Of a stretch of 64,000 nt of DNA, positions 20,245 to 31,392 are shown piece by piece (position 1 is the stretch's first letter; each line of letters opens with the position of its first letter). The notes beneath the pieces are model-generated. The model had not been told where the DNA came from. It did no database searches and saw only the letters and a program-made list of their open reading frames with translations. The stretch covers positions 323,970 through 387,969 of the forward strand of contig NZ_KL544005.1 in the NCBI RefSeq assembly GCF_000711985.1, written 5' to 3'. A program made the position numbers and the translations under genes. The DNA is from Rheinheimera texasensis DSM 17496 (GTDB taxonomy: Bacteria > Pseudomonadota > Gammaproteobacteria > Enterobacterales > Alteromonadaceae).

Positions 20245-21354
20245 TTAATTTACACCTGTAATACGTCGACAAACTGCTGCCACCTGTTCGGCGGCATCGT
20301 CGATGGCACAAGATCGTGCCTGTTGTGCCATGTGTACCAGCGGCGTCTTGTCAGACAACCAGCCCTGCAACAGCGGCACTAAATGTTCGGGATTTAATTT
20401 TGCCTGTGGCAATAACAATGCGGCCTGCCTGCTGACCAGCACATTGGCATTTGCGGTCTGGTGATCATCGATCGCTGTTGGCAAAGGCACAAACAAGGCA
20501 GCTACACCAACACACGCCACTTCACTGACTGTCAGTGCACCGGCACGACAAATCACCAAATCGGCCCAGCGGTAAGCCTCAGCCATATCATCAATAAAAG
20601 CAGTGACTTGCACATCGAGATTTTCCGGCTTATCCGCATAAGCCAATTCGGTTTGTGCCAGCTCATGTTGCCCGGTCTGATGACGCACCCGGATCTGGCC
20701 GCAGGCCGCGGCCTGCTTCAGGATCGGTGGCAGCGCCTGATTAAAAATCCTGGCTCCTAAACTACCACCGACGATCAAAATATTTAAGCTTTTCTGCAAA
20801 TAATTCTGCGGATTTTGCCCAATCAGCTCGCTGCGTACCGGATTTCCCAACACCAGCCGGTTTTTCTGAGCAGAAAAGGCCTGCGGAAAGGCGACCAGCA
20901 CCTGATCAGCAATACGCGCCAGCAGCTTGTTGGTCGTGCCCGCGACAGCATTTTGCTCGTGAATAACCAACGGCACACCATCAGTCCAGGCCGCAAGACC
21001 ACCCGGACCACTGGCGTAACCGCCAAAGCCAAGGACCAGATCTGGCTTTAACTGCTTCACCAGCACCCGCGCCTGCAATAAAGAACGCAGCAGCATCACA
21101 GGTGCTTTGAGCATGGAGCGCCAGCCTTTACCGCGCAGCCCCGCAACACCGATGGTATGCAGCGGATAACCGAACTGCGGCACTAAACGCGCTTCCATCC
21201 GATCTGCGGTACCAAGCCAATGCACTTGCCAGCCTTCTGCCGCCAGAACATCAGCGACGGCGCGGGCCGGGAAAATATGTCCACCGGTGCCGCCGGCCAT
21301 AATCAGCACAGTCGGCCGCGGAGCTCCCAGCGCGCGTTCAGTCATGTCAGGCAT
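20245..21354 (-). CDS. murG: UDP-GlcNAc:lipid I GlcNAc transferase MurG
   Basis: MurG converts lipid I to lipid II on the cytoplasmic face of the inner membrane. ATG 21354 is chosen because GGAGG lies 5 nt upstream, giving 369 residues. Longer and shorter in-frame starts lack that spacing. Motifs are the N-terminal G-loop [31 protein letters not shown], the [13 protein letters not shown] loop, HQTGQ, and the UDP-GlcNAc binding [10 protein letters not shown]. The start overlaps the end of ftsW by 8 bp. Confidence 0.96.
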   Translation of the reverse strand: MPDMTERALGAPRPTVLIMAGGTGGHIFPARAVADVLAAEGWQVHWLGTADRMEARLVPQFGYPLHTIGVAGLRGKGWRSMLKAPVMLLRSLLQARVLVKQLKPDLVLGFGGYASGPGGLAAWTDGVPLVIHEQNAVAGTTNKLLARIADQVLVAFPQAFSAQKNRLVLGNPVRSELIGQNPQNYLQKSLNILIVGGSLGARIFNQALPPILKQAAACGQIRVRHQTGQHELAQTELAYADKPENLDVQVTAFIDDMAEAYRWADLVICRAGALTVSEVACVGVAALFVPLPTAIDDHQTANANVLVSRQAALLLPQAKLNPEHLVPLLQGWLSDKTPLVHMAQQARSCAIDDAAEQVAAVCRRITGVN

Positions 21355-22546
21355 GGGCGCCTCCGCTAATCGCGTGGCGGCCTTTGAGCCGGACTTCAAA
21401 ATCAATGCGCAACACTATGGCGGCGGCCACCAGCATAATGATGAGACTACTGCCACCGGAGCTGACAAAAGGCAAGGTCAGACCTTTAGTCGGCAAAGCG
21501 CCTGTCGCCACACCGATATTCACAAAGGTCTGGCAGCCAATCCAAATCGCGATGGAATAGGCCAGAAAGCCGTGGAAACTAAGGCCTTTTTGCACAGCTC
21601 TTTTGCCAATCCACAAGGCGCGCACCATCATCAGAAACAGCAAACTCGCCACTGCCAGCACACCAAGCAAACCGGTTTCTTCGGCAATAATCGCCAAAAT
21701 AAAATCCGTATGCGCCTCAGGTAGATACTCGAGCTTTTGCACTGAGTTCCCCAGGCCCTGGCCGGATAAACCGCCACGACCAAAAGCCATCAGAGATTGT
21801 GTCAGCTGATAACCACTGCCAAAAGGGTCGGCCCAGGGGTCAAGAAAAGCCGTAACCCGCCGCCAGCGATACTCGCTGTAGACAATTAACACTGACATCG
21901 ACGCCAGGCCTGTCAGGATCAGACCAAAAAACTGCCAGAGCTTGGCGCCGGCTAAAAATAACAACACCACGCTGGTGCCAAACATCACGATCACAGTACC
22001 GAGGTCAGGCTGCATCAGCAGCAAGACGGCAAACACAAACAACACCAGCAGTGGTTTTAAAAAGCCTTTAAAATTTTCAATAACTTCTTCGTGCCGGCGC
22101 ACCAGATAACTGGATAAATAGATAAAAAAGAACAATTTAGCAGGTTCCGCCGCCTGAATACCAATAGGGCCGACATAGAGCCAGCGCGTACTGCCGTTGA
22201 CGTTGCGGCCAAACGCCAGCACCGCAATCAAACCGAAAATGCCTAACACCAGCAGCACCATACTGCCCTGCAGCCAGCGGTCAATCGGCACGTTCAGCGC
22301 CAGATAGGCAAAACCGAGTCCAATCAGAATATAAACCAGATGCCGGATACTGTAATGCAGCGGCGCGCCGAACAGACGTTCTGCCACCGGCACTGAGGCA
22401 CTGGTCACCATGATAAAACCAACGCCGAGCAGCAACACCATCAGCGTAAAGAAAAACCGGTCATAACTGACTCCGTCTTCAGCCCGCCACCAGTCGACCC
22501 AATGTTCGACGAACTGCTCGGATTGCTGCGCCAGCCATGCTTTCAT
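21347..22546 (-). CDS. ftsW: septal peptidoglycan polymerase FtsW (SEDS family)
   Basis: FtsW is the SEDS glycosyltransferase that polymerises lipid II at the septum together with FtsI. At 399 residues it has about ten hydrophobic segments. SEDS motifs include GSTRWLYVGPIGIQAAEPAKL, LLLMQPDLGTVIVM, GSGYQLTQSLMAFGRGG, the EAHTDFILAIIAEETGLLG loop with the catalytic Asp, and LPTKGLTLPFVSSGGSS. It overlaps murD by 4 bp. Confidence 0.97.
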   Translation of the reverse strand: MKAWLAQQSEQFVEHWVDWWRAEDGVSYDRFFFTLMVLLLGVGFIMVTSASVPVAERLFGAPLHYSIRHLVYILIGLGFAYLALNVPIDRWLQGSMVLLVLGIFGLIAVLAFGRNVNGSTRWLYVGPIGIQAAEPAKLFFFIYLSSYLVRRHEEVIENFKGFLKPLLVLFVFAVLLLMQPDLGTVIVMFGTSVVLLFLAGAKLWQFFGLILTGLASMSVLIVYSEYRWRRVTAFLDPWADPFGSGYQLTQSLMAFGRGGLSGQGLGNSVQKLEYLPEAHTDFILAIIAEETGLLGVLAVASLLFLMMVRALWIGKRAVQKGLSFHGFLAYSIAIWIGCQTFVNIGVATGALPTKGLTLPFVSSGGSSLIIMLVAAAIVLRIDFEVRLKGRHAISGGAHA

Positions 22547-23877
22547 TTCAGCACCTGCAACACAGCTTCGGCGAACAGACGGCCGCGTTCTTCGTAGTTT
22601 TTAAACATATCGAGGCTGGCACAGGCCGGTGATAACAACACCATGTCGCCGGATTTAGCGATGGCCGCGGCTTGTTTCACCGCCGCAGTTAAATCCGCCA
22701 CTTGAATCGCGCCGGGCACCAAAGCCGCAATCGCCGGACCGTCGCGGCCTAAAGTAATGACCTGATCGACCTGCTGCTTCAGCACAGCCGCCAATTCATG
22801 AAAATCCACGCCTTTACCATCGCCACCGGCGATCAGAATCAGCTTGCCCGGTACATCTGCACGCAAACCGGCGATTGCCGCCAGCGTTGCGCCAACATTA
22901 GTGGCTTTGGAATCATTGACCCAGCGAATACCCTGATGATCAGCGACTAAAGTGCAGCGATGCGGCAGTGGCTGATAAGTTTGTAACGCCTGCACTAATG
23001 CTTCGCGACTGCAACCCACGGCCAATGCCAGGGCACAGGACGCCAGCGCGTTAAACTGATTATGCCGGCCGACCATCGACATCTGACGGACCGGCATTAA
23101 AGGCTCACCAGCCACCAGCAACCAGCTTTCGCCCTGATGTTGCACCAGACCATAACCATCCTGCGGTTGCTGCAGGTTCAGGCCAATTTGTGGTGCGGCA
23201 CAGCCCAGTGGCCGGGTAAGGCTGTCCTCAGCGTTAAACACCGCGAGGTCAGTATGCAGATAAATGCGTTGTTTGGCCGCAGCATAAGCCGCCATAGTAC
23301 CGTGCCGGTCCAGATGATCTTCAGTGACATTTAAATTGGCGGCAGCGCGTAATTTCAGGCTATGCGTGGTTTCAAGCTGAAAACTCGATAACTCCAGTAC
23401 ATAAACCCTGGCGTCGTTGCGCTCCAGCGCATCCAGCACCGCCAGGCCAATATTGCCGGCCGCTAACGCCGGAATACCGCTGCAGTTCAGCATAAATTCG
23501 ACAAGCGTTGTCACAGTCGATTTGCCGTTAGAACCGGTGACAGCCACCACAGGCTTTTCATTGCAAAGCGCAAACAGCTCGACGTCCCCCATCAGCTGTG
23601 CACCTTGCGCCGTGGCAAAACGAATGGCCGGATGACTGGTATCAAGGCCTGGGCTGACCAACAGCACGTCCATCCGGGCCAGCCGGTTGGCATCAAGCTC
23701 ACCGAGGTAAATACCATCGACTTTTTCTGCCGGAATTGCATCAAGGCCGGCGACTTTCAGCCGGGTATCCATCAGCACCGGCTTCACGCCTTGTTTCAGC
23801 AAAAAACGCACAGTGGCAAGCCCGGTTACCCCGAGGCCAATCACTGCCACTCTTTTACCCTGAAACAGCTTTGTCAT
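22543..23877 (-). CDS. murD: UDP-MurNAc-L-alanine--D-glutamate ligase MurD
   Basis: MurD adds D-Glu to UDP-MurNAc-L-Ala. At 444 residues the N-terminal Rossmann fold has VIGLGVTGLATVRFL, the ATP loop is VAVTGSNGKSTVTTL, and the central domain has ELSSFQLETTHSL and NVTEDHLDRH. The C-terminal domain has WVNDSKATNVGATLAAI, ILIAGGDGKGVDF, and LLSPACASLDMFKNYEERG. It starts 19 bp after the mraY stop. Confidence 0.97.
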   Translation of the reverse strand: MTKLFQGKRVAVIGLGVTGLATVRFLLKQGVKPVLMDTRLKVAGLDAIPAEKVDGIYLGELDANRLARMDVLLVSPGLDTSHPAIRFATAQGAQLMGDVELFALCNEKPVVAVTGSNGKSTVTTLVEFMLNCSGIPALAAGNIGLAVLDALERNDARVYVLELSSFQLETTHSLKLRAAANLNVTEDHLDRHGTMAAYAAAKQRIYLHTDLAVFNAEDSLTRPLGCAAPQIGLNLQQPQDGYGLVQHQGESWLLVAGEPLMPVRQMSMVGRHNQFNALASCALALAVGCSREALVQALQTYQPLPHRCTLVADHQGIRWVNDSKATNVGATLAAIAGLRADVPGKLILIAGGDGKGVDFHELAAVLKQQVDQVITLGRDGPAIAALVPGAIQVADLTAAVKQAAAIAKSGDMVLLSPACASLDMFKNYEERGRLFAEAVLQVLK

Positions 23878-23896
23878 GCCTTTATTTCCTTTCAGA

Positions 23897-24979
23897 TCAA
23901 CGCAGTTTCAGCGTCGCCAGACCAATCAACACAAAAATAATCGACAGGATCCAAAACCGCACAATCACGCGTGGCTCCGGCCAGCCTTTTAACTCATAGT
24001 GGTGATGAATGGGTGCCATGCGGAAAATACGCTGGCCACGCAGTTTGTATGAACCAACCTGTAAAATGACCGACATGGTTTCGATAACAAAAATACCGCC
24101 CATCACAATCAACACAATTTCCTGACGCACCAGCACAGCGATCACACCTAGTAACGCACCTAAAGCGAGTGAACCAACGTCACCCATAAATACCTGCGCC
24201 GGGTAGGTGTTGAACCACAAAAAACCCAGGCCGGCGCCGACGATACTGGTACAAACCACTACCAGTTCGGAAGTCAGCGGTAAATGCGGGATATGCAGAT
24301 AATTGGCAAATACAGCGTTGCCGCTGACATAAGCGATAATGGCAAAAGCGGCGGCTACCATCACAGTCGGTACTATCGCCAGACCATCCAAGCCATCCGT
24401 CAGATTGACCGCATTAGAAAAACCGACCATGACAAAATAAGTGGTGACCAAAAAGAACAACCCGAGCTGTGGCAGCACGTCTTTTAAAAATGGTACCACC
24501 AGACTGGTTTCGGCCGGCCGCTCGGCGGTGGCATACAGGAAAAACGCCGTGGCAATAGCAAACACCGACTGCCAGAAGTATTTCCAGCGCGCAATCAGGC
24601 CCTTAGGATCTTTGCGAATGACTTTGCGGTAATCGTCGATGAAACCAATCCAGCCGTAAGCCAGCAGTACAAACAGCACCACCCAGACATATTTGTTGGT
24701 CAGGTCCGCCCACAGCAGAGTGCTGATGGCGATAGAACCCAATATCAACAAACCGCCCATAGTCGGAGTGCCTTTTTTCGAGAAATGACTCTCAGGGCCG
24801 TCATTGCGTACTGTCTGGCCGATTTGCAGGCGCTGCAGCGCGGCAATCAGTTTCGGACCAAAATACAGACTCAGTAATAAGGCGGTCAACACGCCAAGAA
24901 TGGCGCGGAACGTCAGGTAGCTAAAGACGTTAAAAGCATTGATATATTGAGTCAGAAACTCAGCCAACCAGACTAACAT
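23897..24979 (-). CDS. mraY: phospho-MurNAc-pentapeptide translocase MraY
   Basis: MraY makes lipid I by moving phospho-MurNAc-pentapeptide onto undecaprenyl phosphate. ATG 24979 is preferred: AGGAG lies 8 nt upstream, and MLVWLAE matches the known N-terminus, giving 360 residues. Ten transmembrane segments are expected. Motifs are [16 protein letters not shown], the Asp pair [39 protein letters not shown], and the His cluster [15 protein letters not shown]. It overlaps the murF end by 7 bp. Confidence 0.97.
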   Translation of the reverse strand: MLVWLAEFLTQYINAFNVFSYLTFRAILGVLTALLLSLYFGPKLIAALQRLQIGQTVRNDGPESHFSKKGTPTMGGLLILGSIAISTLLWADLTNKYVWVVLFVLLAYGWIGFIDDYRKVIRKDPKGLIARWKYFWQSVFAIATAFFLYATAERPAETSLVVPFLKDVLPQLGLFFLVTTYFVMVGFSNAVNLTDGLDGLAIVPTVMVAAAFAIIAYVSGNAVFANYLHIPHLPLTSELVVVCTSIVGAGLGFLWFNTYPAQVFMGDVGSLALGALLGVIAVLVRQEIVLIVMGGIFVIETMSVILQVGSYKLRGQRIFRMAPIHHHYELKGWPEPRVIVRFWILSIIFVLIGLATLKLR

Positions 24980-26349
24980 GCGCTTTTCTCCTGCTGACAT
25001 CTTTCTAGCAAGTCTTGTACTACTAATTCCATCCGGGCACTGCGCGAGCCTTTCACCAGAATGGATACATCTTCTTTGCTCTGTAACAAGCCATGCAATC
25101 TAGGCAGCAAATGGTCACGCGAACTGAAATGCGCGCCGTGCTGATGGAACTGTTCGCTGGCATTCTGAGATAACACGCCTAAAGTGAACAGACCGTTAAT
25201 CCCTGCCTGTTTAGCGTAAATACCCACTTCTTCGTGGTAAATGCGCGCATCTGGCCCTAATTCACCCATATCGCCCAACACTAGATATCGCTGACCACCG
25301 TAAGCAGCCAGTAAATCGATGGCCGCTTTGGCAGATTCCACGTTAGCGTTATAGGTGTCATCGATAATGCGCACACCAGGTGTTGGCTGATAGACATTAA
25401 TGCGGCCTTTGACCGGTTGCATCGCGGCAAGTCCCAGCTGCACGTCAGTCAAGCTGGCGCCGAGCGCCAGTGCGCCGGCAGTGGCGGCTAAGGCGTTATG
25501 CACATTATGTTTGCCCGGAATGGTCAGCTGCACAAAGCAATGACCTTTTGGCGTGTGCAGTTCAAAACCGGCACAGCCTTCAGCGTCCAGTTCAATGTTG
25601 TCGGCGTAGATATCAGCATGTTGGGTGGCACTGAAACTTTGTACCTGCAGGTGCTGCACGCGAGGGAGCCAATAGCTGTGGTATTCAGAATCCAGCGGCA
25701 GAATGGCAGTACCACCGGCGGATAAACCGCTATAAATCTCGCCTTTCGCACGGGCCACACCAAAAATGTCGCCAAAGCCTTCAATATGCGCCGGCGCCAC
25801 TATGGTGATCATTGCCACGTCCGGTTTGACCAACGAGCTGGTGTAGGCAATTTCGCCTAAGTGATTAGCACCAAGCTCCATCACGGCAAAATTGTGGCTT
25901 TCGTTCAACCGTAATAAGGTCAGCGGCACGCCAATTTCGTTATTAAAATTGCCGGCTGTGGCTAATACATTGCCAATTCGCGATAAAATCGCCGCCATCA
26001 TTTCTTTGACAGTGGTTTTGCCGACGCTGCCGGTCACGGCCACAGTTTTGACTTTCAGCCGGTTTTTGACCAGTGCGCCGAGCTGCCCGAGCGCCAAACG
26101 AGTGTCCGCTACTATTAATTGTGGGACCGGCACATCCAGGTGCCGGGTCACCACCAGCGCACAGGCTCCTTTATTCACGACTTCTTCGGCAAACTTATGG
26201 CCGTCAAAATTTGGACCTTGCAGGGCAATAAACAAATCGCCGGCCTGAATATTCCGGCTGTCGGTACTGACACTGTTTACCTCGATATCGGGGCCAATCA
26301 GCTGGGCCGATAATGCTTTGGCAATGTCACTGGTCATTAAAGTGATCAT
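24973..26349 (-). CDS. murF: UDP-MurNAc-tripeptide D-alanyl-D-alanine ligase MurF
   Basis: MurF attaches the D-Ala-D-Ala made by Ddl to the precursor. At 458 residues it has the N-terminal domain with [17 protein letters not shown], the ATP loop [14 protein letters not shown], the [13 protein letters not shown] and [10 protein letters not shown] motifs, and the C-terminal [17 protein letters not shown] and [10 protein letters not shown]. Its start overlaps the murE stop (TGATG). Confidence 0.97.
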   Translation of the reverse strand: MITLMTSDIAKALSAQLIGPDIEVNSVSTDSRNIQAGDLFIALQGPNFDGHKFAEEVVNKGACALVVTRHLDVPVPQLIVADTRLALGQLGALVKNRLKVKTVAVTGSVGKTTVKEMMAAILSRIGNVLATAGNFNNEIGVPLTLLRLNESHNFAVMELGANHLGEIAYTSSLVKPDVAMITIVAPAHIEGFGDIFGVARAKGEIYSGLSAGGTAILPLDSEYHSYWLPRVQHLQVQSFSATQHADIYADNIELDAEGCAGFELHTPKGHCFVQLTIPGKHNVHNALAATAGALALGASLTDVQLGLAAMQPVKGRINVYQPTPGVRIIDDTYNANVESAKAAIDLLAAYGGQRYLVLGDMGELGPDARIYHEEVGIYAKQAGINGLFTLGVLSQNASEQFHQHGAHFSSRDHLLPRLHGLLQSKEDVSILVKGSRSARMELVVQDLLERCQQEKSAC

Positions 26350-27860
26350 CAGCTCATCTCCGCCAATAAATCATTGATATATTTACGTTCGTCATAGTCC
26401 CGCACTACATTTCCCAATATCTGATAAGTCTCGTGGCCTTTACCGGCCACCAGAATCATGTCGTGCGCGTGGGCTTCGATCAGGGCCAGTTTAATGGCAG
26501 ATTCCCGATCAGGTTCGATCTGGCAGTTGGCGCCGGTTTGCATTCCGGCAGCAATGTCTTTACAGATATCGAGTACAGCTTCAGTGCGGGGGTTGTCGGC
26601 GGTAATGATAACATGATCTGCGTGTTGTTCGGCGATTTGTCCCATTAAAGGCCGTTTGCCTTTATCGCGGTCGCCGCCACAACCAAACACACACCAGATC
26701 CGGCCCCGGCATTGCTGCCGCAGCGCCTGCAAGCTTTGCATCAGTGCATCCGGCGTGTGCGCATAATCAACCACCAGCGCGACATCATCCGGGAACTGCC
26801 ACATTTCCATCCGACCCGCCACAGCTTTCAGTTTTTTCACAGCGTCCAGAATCGCGGATAACTTGTGGCCGCACTGCACTAAGGCGCCAATGGCGGCCAG
26901 TACATTCTGCACGTTGAATTCAGCCAAAAGCGGAATATGCACATCGTAATCACCCAGATGGCTATGCAGACGCAGTTGAAAACCTTTGCCGTCGGAGCGC
27001 AGCTGGTCGTAGCTTAAGTATTGGCTGTAACCGGCACAGTCACTGCTGCGGCCGTACACCAATAGCGGCACCTTGCATTGCTGCGCCAGTGTTTTACCAA
27101 ACTCATCAGACACGTTAATTACGGCGGTCTGGCAAAGCTCAGGGCTGAACAGCAGCGCTTTAGCGGCGCCATAAGCTTCCATAGTGCCATGATAATCCAG
27201 GTGATCGCGGCTTAAGTTGGTAAAGACCGCCACTTTAAACTGCAGCCCGGCAACGCGTTGCTGCACCAGCGCATGCGATGACACTTCCATCGCGGTGCGC
27301 AGTTGGCCTTGTTCGCAGGCGCGATAAAAAATCCGGTGTAAATCAGCCAGGTGCGGCGTGGTATTTTGTAAAGGAGTCAGGTTGCGGTACGAGCCATAAC
27401 CCAAAGTACCGATCACGCTGGCCGGTTTACCTAGCAAATCTGATAATTGGTTGACGAAAATCGCCGTGCTGGATTTGCCGTTAGTCCCGGTAATGCCTAT
27501 CAGCTCCTGCCGTTTGGCGGCGTCCTGATAAAAGCTGCTTAGCAGTTGTGGCAGCACACTAAGCATATCTGGCCAGACACACAGCTGCGGCTCCAGCGCC
27601 AGGTGCGCTTCGGTGTCTGGCAAACTGTCGGTCAGGATAAAGGCTGCGCCCTGCGCCAGTGCCTGACGGATGAAACGGTTGCCATGACCGCCTACACCGG
27701 GCAAAGCCAGAAAAATATCACCAGCTTTCAATTGTTTAGTGTTGTACTGCAATTCGGCAGTATTGCTTATTTCTGGCAGCTTCTCTAACGCACAAAGCGA
27801 CTGCCCTGCGGCAGTCGCTTTGAACGGAGTCAACCAGCGCTGAAGTCGGTTAACCTGCAT
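26349..27860 (-). CDS. murE: UDP-MurNAc-dipeptide--meso-diaminopimelate ligase MurE
   Basis: MurE adds the third residue of the stem peptide. The ATP loop is ITGTNGKSSTAIFV, followed by TTPHLADLHR, TNLSRDHLDYHGTMEAY, and the C-terminal VDYAHTPDALMQSLQAL and VFGCGGDRDKGKRPLMG. The segment ITADNPRTE carries the D-N-P-R motif that marks specificity for meso-diaminopimelate instead of L-lysine, as expected for a Gram-negative. At 503 residues it is normal. The start overlaps the ftsI end by 11 bp. Confidence 0.97.
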   Translation of the reverse strand: MQVNRLQRWLTPFKATAAGQSLCALEKLPEISNTAELQYNTKQLKAGDIFLALPGVGGHGNRFIRQALAQGAAFILTDSLPDTEAHLALEPQLCVWPDMLSVLPQLLSSFYQDAAKRQELIGITGTNGKSSTAIFVNQLSDLLGKPASVIGTLGYGSYRNLTPLQNTTPHLADLHRIFYRACEQGQLRTAMEVSSHALVQQRVAGLQFKVAVFTNLSRDHLDYHGTMEAYGAAKALLFSPELCQTAVINVSDEFGKTLAQQCKVPLLVYGRSSDCAGYSQYLSYDQLRSDGKGFQLRLHSHLGDYDVHIPLLAEFNVQNVLAAIGALVQCGHKLSAILDAVKKLKAVAGRMEMWQFPDDVALVVDYAHTPDALMQSLQALRQQCRGRIWCVFGCGGDRDKGKRPLMGQIAEQHADHVIITADNPRTEAVLDICKDIAAGMQTGANCQIEPDRESAIKLALIEAHAHDMILVAGKGHETYQILGNVVRDYDERKYINDLLAEMS

Positions 27861-29595
27861 CGGGACCTCCGGTCACCTTAGTAATACGGCTGTCATTGCC
27901 ATCCGGTGGTAGATTCAGCAACTGCATTGCAGCGCCCATCACGGTGCTGAATACAGGCGCAGCCACTTCACCGCCATAATAATAATCGCCACTGGGCTCG
28001 TTAATGATCACCACACAAGCCAGGCGCGGACTTGAAATCGGGCCTATGCCGGCAAAAGAGCCGATATAATCGTTGCCATAACCACCGGCCACGGCTTTTT
28101 TCGCAGTACCTGTTTTACCACCAACGCGATAACCAGGCACACGGGCTTTGGTCGCAGTACCACCTTTTTCGGTGACTTGCTCCAGCATTTCGACCATGGC
28201 ATCAGCATATTGCTCTGACACTACTTGTTTGCCAGCCGGCGGTTGTTCTGTTTTTAATAAAGTCAGCGGCCGGACCACACCGCCGTTGGCAATAGCGGAA
28301 TACATTTTTGCCAACTGGACTGCGGTCACAGACAAACCATAACCAAAGGATAAAGTGGCGCGCTCATGATCTGACCAGCGCGAGCGCTCACGCAACATGC
28401 CGTCACTTTCACCAATCAAACCCAGACCGGTTTCTGAGCCAATGCCCATCTCGTAATACATATCCAGCAAGTCTTCATGCGGCATGCCCAGGGCCAGCTT
28501 AGTCACACCGATATTGGATGATTTGCGCATGATGCCGGTCAGGTCCAGGTCGCCGTAGCCATTAGTGTCCTGCACACGACGGCCACCAACCATGATCGCG
28601 CCGTAGCCAGTGGAAATCACTGTATTCATATTGGCAGTGCCGTTTTCCAGCGCAGCCAAAACCGGTAATGGCTTGATGGTTGAGCCTGGCTCAAAAGTGT
28701 CGGTAATAGCGCGGTTACGGAACCGGTGCACTGCCGTATTCTTGCGGTTATTCGGGTTATATGACGGGCTATTGACCATAGCCAACACTTCCCCCGTATG
28801 CACGTCAACCAGCACTAAAGAACCTGATGCTGCGCCAAAAGTCAGCACCGCTTTTTTCAGCTCACGATACGCCACCGCCTGTATGCGCTGGTCAATCGAT
28901 AACTGCAGATTGCGGGAAGCTGTTGACTGCTCTTCTTCCAGCACTTCAATTTCACGGCCTTTGGCGTCTTTACGTACCAGTTTACGCCCTGGCGTGCCTT
29001 TTAAAATGCTGTCGTACTGGCGTTCAACACCTTCGACCCCGTGGTCATCGACGTTGGTAAAACCAAGAATATGCGCTGTCACTTCACCCGATGGGTAATA
29101 GCGTTTGGATTCCTGTTTGAAATACAGTCCCGGCACTTTCAACTTACGGATGTAGTCCACAGTGGCCGGACTGGCCTGACGTTGCAGATAGACATAACGT
29201 TTTTTCTTGTCAGTGGCGATTTTTTTCGTCAGTTCTTCCGGCGTGATTTGCAGCATTTCAGCTAAGGCATGCCAACGGCGCTGGTCTTTGTTCGCACCGG
29301 ATTCAATCACCATTTTGGAATCCGCATAAATAGATTCAACCGGCACACTGACTGCCAGCTCTTCGCCATGACGGTCGGTGATCATACCGCGCAGCACTTC
29401 GTCGGATTTAACACGCAGCGAGCGTAAATCGCCTTGTTCGATTAATTTATCCGGTTCAATAACCTGTAAATAAGCAGCACGGGCAATCAAGCCAACAAAA
29501 ATAGTGGACAACGACAACACAACAAAGGCAAAACGCCAGCTGATTAACGTTGGTTGTTTACGGGCCTTAGCCTGACGAGCAGTGCCTTTTCTCAT
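27850..29595 (-). CDS. ftsI: septal transpeptidase FtsI (PBP3)
   Basis: FtsI is the division-specific class B penicillin-binding protein that cross-links septal peptidoglycan with FtsW. At 581 residues it has a basic cytoplasmic head, one transmembrane segment at about 21-42, a pedestal domain (about 60-230) and a transpeptidase domain. The catalytic motifs are intact: STIK (S305, K308), SSN (359-361) and KTG (494-496). It overlaps ftsL by 4 bp. Confidence 0.97.
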   Translation of the reverse strand: MRKGTARQAKARKQPTLISWRFAFVVLSLSTIFVGLIARAAYLQVIEPDKLIEQGDLRSLRVKSDEVLRGMITDRHGEELAVSVPVESIYADSKMVIESGANKDQRRWHALAEMLQITPEELTKKIATDKKKRYVYLQRQASPATVDYIRKLKVPGLYFKQESKRYYPSGEVTAHILGFTNVDDHGVEGVERQYDSILKGTPGRKLVRKDAKGREIEVLEEEQSTASRNLQLSIDQRIQAVAYRELKKAVLTFGAASGSLVLVDVHTGEVLAMVNSPSYNPNNRKNTAVHRFRNRAITDTFEPGSTIKPLPVLAALENGTANMNTVISTGYGAIMVGGRRVQDTNGYGDLDLTGIMRKSSNIGVTKLALGMPHEDLLDMYYEMGIGSETGLGLIGESDGMLRERSRWSDHERATLSFGYGLSVTAVQLAKMYSAIANGGVVRPLTLLKTEQPPAGKQVVSEQYADAMVEMLEQVTEKGGTATKARVPGYRVGGKTGTAKKAVAGGYGNDYIGSFAGIGPISSPRLACVVIINEPSGDYYYGGEVAAPVFSTVMGAAMQLLNLPPDGNDSRITKVTGGPDAG

Positions 29596-29900
29596 GGTTC
29601 ATCCACCACTATATCTTGCTGTCCCAGCGGACGAACCATCAGCAGCTGTTTCTTTGCCAGCTCTTCAACGCGGCTATGTTCAGACAAAGCTCGCTGTTCG
29701 ACCAATAAATTGCGCCATTCCATATCCAGCGCATCTCTTTGTTGAAATAATTTGTCCTGACTAATCGTCAGCTGCCGGTTCATATGGGTCAGTTCGATCA
29801 CCGCCAGCGCAGATCCAATTGCCGCTGCCAGTAATAAAATCACCAGCTTATGCTGGCCTAAATCCTGCAAAATCAGCTGGTTCAGCCGGATAGCGCTCAT
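29592..29900 (-). CDS. ftsL: division protein FtsL
   Basis: FtsL is a small bitopic divisome protein that pairs with FtsB and activates FtsWI. It has 102 residues, one transmembrane helix at about 18-36 ([19 protein letters not shown]), then a leucine/glutamine-rich periplasmic coiled coil ending in [11 protein letters not shown]. Sequence identity in this family is low, so the call also rests on its position between rsmH and ftsI with 4-bp overlaps on both sides. Confidence 0.93.
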   Translation of the reverse strand: MSAIRLNQLILQDLGQHKLVILLLAAAIGSALAVIELTHMNRQLTISQDKLFQQRDALDMEWRNLLVEQRALSEHSRVEELAKKQLLMVRPLGQQDIVVDEP

Positions 29901-30853
29901 GCCTTGGGACTCCCCATCCGCTCGGCGACGCGCAGCACTGCACTGCGGGAACGCGGATTGGCCGCAAGCTCAGCATCGGAAGGCATCATGGCCTTGCCAA
30001 TCAGTTTCAGCGCCAGGTCCTGGCGCATTTGCGCTTCAGTCAGCACAATGCCTTTGGGCAGTTGTGCCGGCTTACTGTGTTTGCGCATAAACTGCTTTAC
30101 CAGCCGGTCTTCCAACGAATGGAAGCTAATCACCGCGAGACGGCCGCCCGGTTTTAATACCGTCAATGCCGCTTCCAGCGCCTGATTCACTTGTTCCAGT
30201 TCGCTGTTGATATAAATGCGGATGCCCTGAAAACTGCGGGTGGCAGGATGTTTTTTCTCTTTGAAACTCTTTGGCACCACGCGGGCTATCAGTGCCGCAA
30301 GCTGTGCTGTGCGGGTAAAAGGCTCAGTGCCACGGGCTTCAACGATGGCATTGGCAATTTTCCAGGCGAATTTCTCTTCACCGTATTCGCGCAGCACAAA
30401 GGTGATGTCTTCAACGTCAGCTTTGGCCAGCCAGGCGGCCGCTGAAATGCCGGACGTTGGGTCCATCCGCATATCCAGTGGGCCGTCACGCATAAAACTA
30501 AAACCGCGTTCAGCATCATCTAATTGCGGCGACGACACGCCTAAATCCAGTAAAATACCGTCAACCTGACCAGTGATTTGCTGGTCTGCCGCCACAGTGG
30601 CAAGCTCAGCAAATGCGCAATGGCTGATATGAAAACGAGCGTCTTTGGCAAATTCATCAGCAGCAGCCGCAGCGATAGCTGACGGGTCGCGGTCAATGGC
30701 AAACAAGCGGCCTTGTGGACCGAGCTGGCTTAACACGACACGGCTATGCCCTCCCCTGCCAAATGTACCGTCGATATAAACTCCGCCCGGCCGAATGGCG
30801 AGGCCTTCGATGGTCTCGCTTAACAAGACTGAAATGTGTGCGGGCTGGCTCAT
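29897..30853 (-). CDS. rsmH: 16S rRNA (cytosine-1402-N4) methyltransferase RsmH
   Basis: RsmH methylates C1402 of 16S rRNA at N4. Its partner RsmI (46898-47755, this window) methylates the 2'-O of the same nucleotide. At 318 residues it has the SAM-binding motif [33 protein letters not shown], the GPLDMRMD motif and the [15 protein letters not shown] motif. It overlaps mraZ and ftsL by 4 bp. Confidence 0.97.
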   Translation of the reverse strand: MSQPAHISVLLSETIEGLAIRPGGVYIDGTFGRGGHSRVVLSQLGPQGRLFAIDRDPSAIAAAAADEFAKDARFHISHCAFAELATVAADQQITGQVDGILLDLGVSSPQLDDAERGFSFMRDGPLDMRMDPTSGISAAAWLAKADVEDITFVLREYGEEKFAWKIANAIVEARGTEPFTRTAQLAALIARVVPKSFKEKKHPATRSFQGIRIYINSELEQVNQALEAALTVLKPGGRLAVISFHSLEDRLVKQFMRKHSKPAQLPKGIVLTEAQMRQDLALKLIGKAMMPSDAELAANPRSRSAVLRVAERMGSPKA

Positions 30854-31320
30854 AGCGATAAGTCCATTAAGCGCTCAGACAGCTCGGCATCGCCGGCCTG
30901 GGCCAGTTCCTGTTCAGCGGCCATATCTTCAGCCACGCGTTGATGCCAGGTCTCTTCGTCCCAGATCTCAAATTTGTTCAGTTGCCCGACCAAGCGGAGG
31001 CCTTTGCTTAAATGCGCGTGGGAGCGCAGCGTGGCGGGTAACAGAATGCGGCCGTTTTTGTCCATTTCACAATCGGTGGCATGGCCCAGTAACAGCCGTT
31101 TTAAGCGTTGTTCCTGCGGGTTAAAGCTCGACAGCCGTTTCAGCTTCTCTTCGATTTCTTCCCATTCAGACAACGGATACAGCAGCAAGCAGGGATCTTT
31201 ATGGTCGATGGTGCAGATCAATTGGCCGCTGGCTTCAGACAACAGCAGGTCACGGTAACGCGTTGGCAGCGTTAACCGTCCCTTGTCGTCCAGGCTCAGA
31301 GCAAATGACCCACGAAACAT
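30850..31320 (-). CDS. mraZ: transcriptional regulator MraZ
   Basis: MraZ is a ring-forming DNA-binding protein of the AbrB/SpoVT fold that represses its own dcw operon in E. coli. The ATG at 31320 gives 156 residues beginning [20 protein letters not shown], matching the family. Two MraZ half-domains are visible, each with a DxxGR motif ([13 protein letters not shown] and [14 protein letters not shown]). The conserved end is [10 protein letters not shown]. It is the first gene of the dcw cluster and lies just downstream of its own promoter and boxes. Confidence 0.97.
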   Translation of the reverse strand: MFRGSFALSLDDKGRLTLPTRYRDLLLSEASGQLICTIDHKDPCLLLYPLSEWEEIEEKLKRLSSFNPQEQRLKRLLLGHATDCEMDKNGRILLPATLRSHAHLSKGLRLVGQLNKFEIWDEETWHQRVAEDMAAEQELAQAGDAELSERLMDLSL

Positions 31321-31359
31321 GAATTGATCCCACTTGGTTATTATTTGATCCGTGAAAGA

Positions 31360-31384
31360 TCCACATTGACCCACAATCTTCCAC
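31360..31384 (-). promoter_or_regulatory. three MraZ-type boxes in the mraZ leader
   Basis: On the minus strand, GTGGA, GTGGG and GTGGA occur at an exact 10-bp pitch (5-bp boxes, 5-bp spacers). This matches the E. coli MraZ operator layout of TGGGN repeats separated by 5 bp. The boxes cover about +2 to +26 relative to the predicted start site, well placed for repression. Confidence 0.75.
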
Positions 31385-31392
31385 AATGTCAC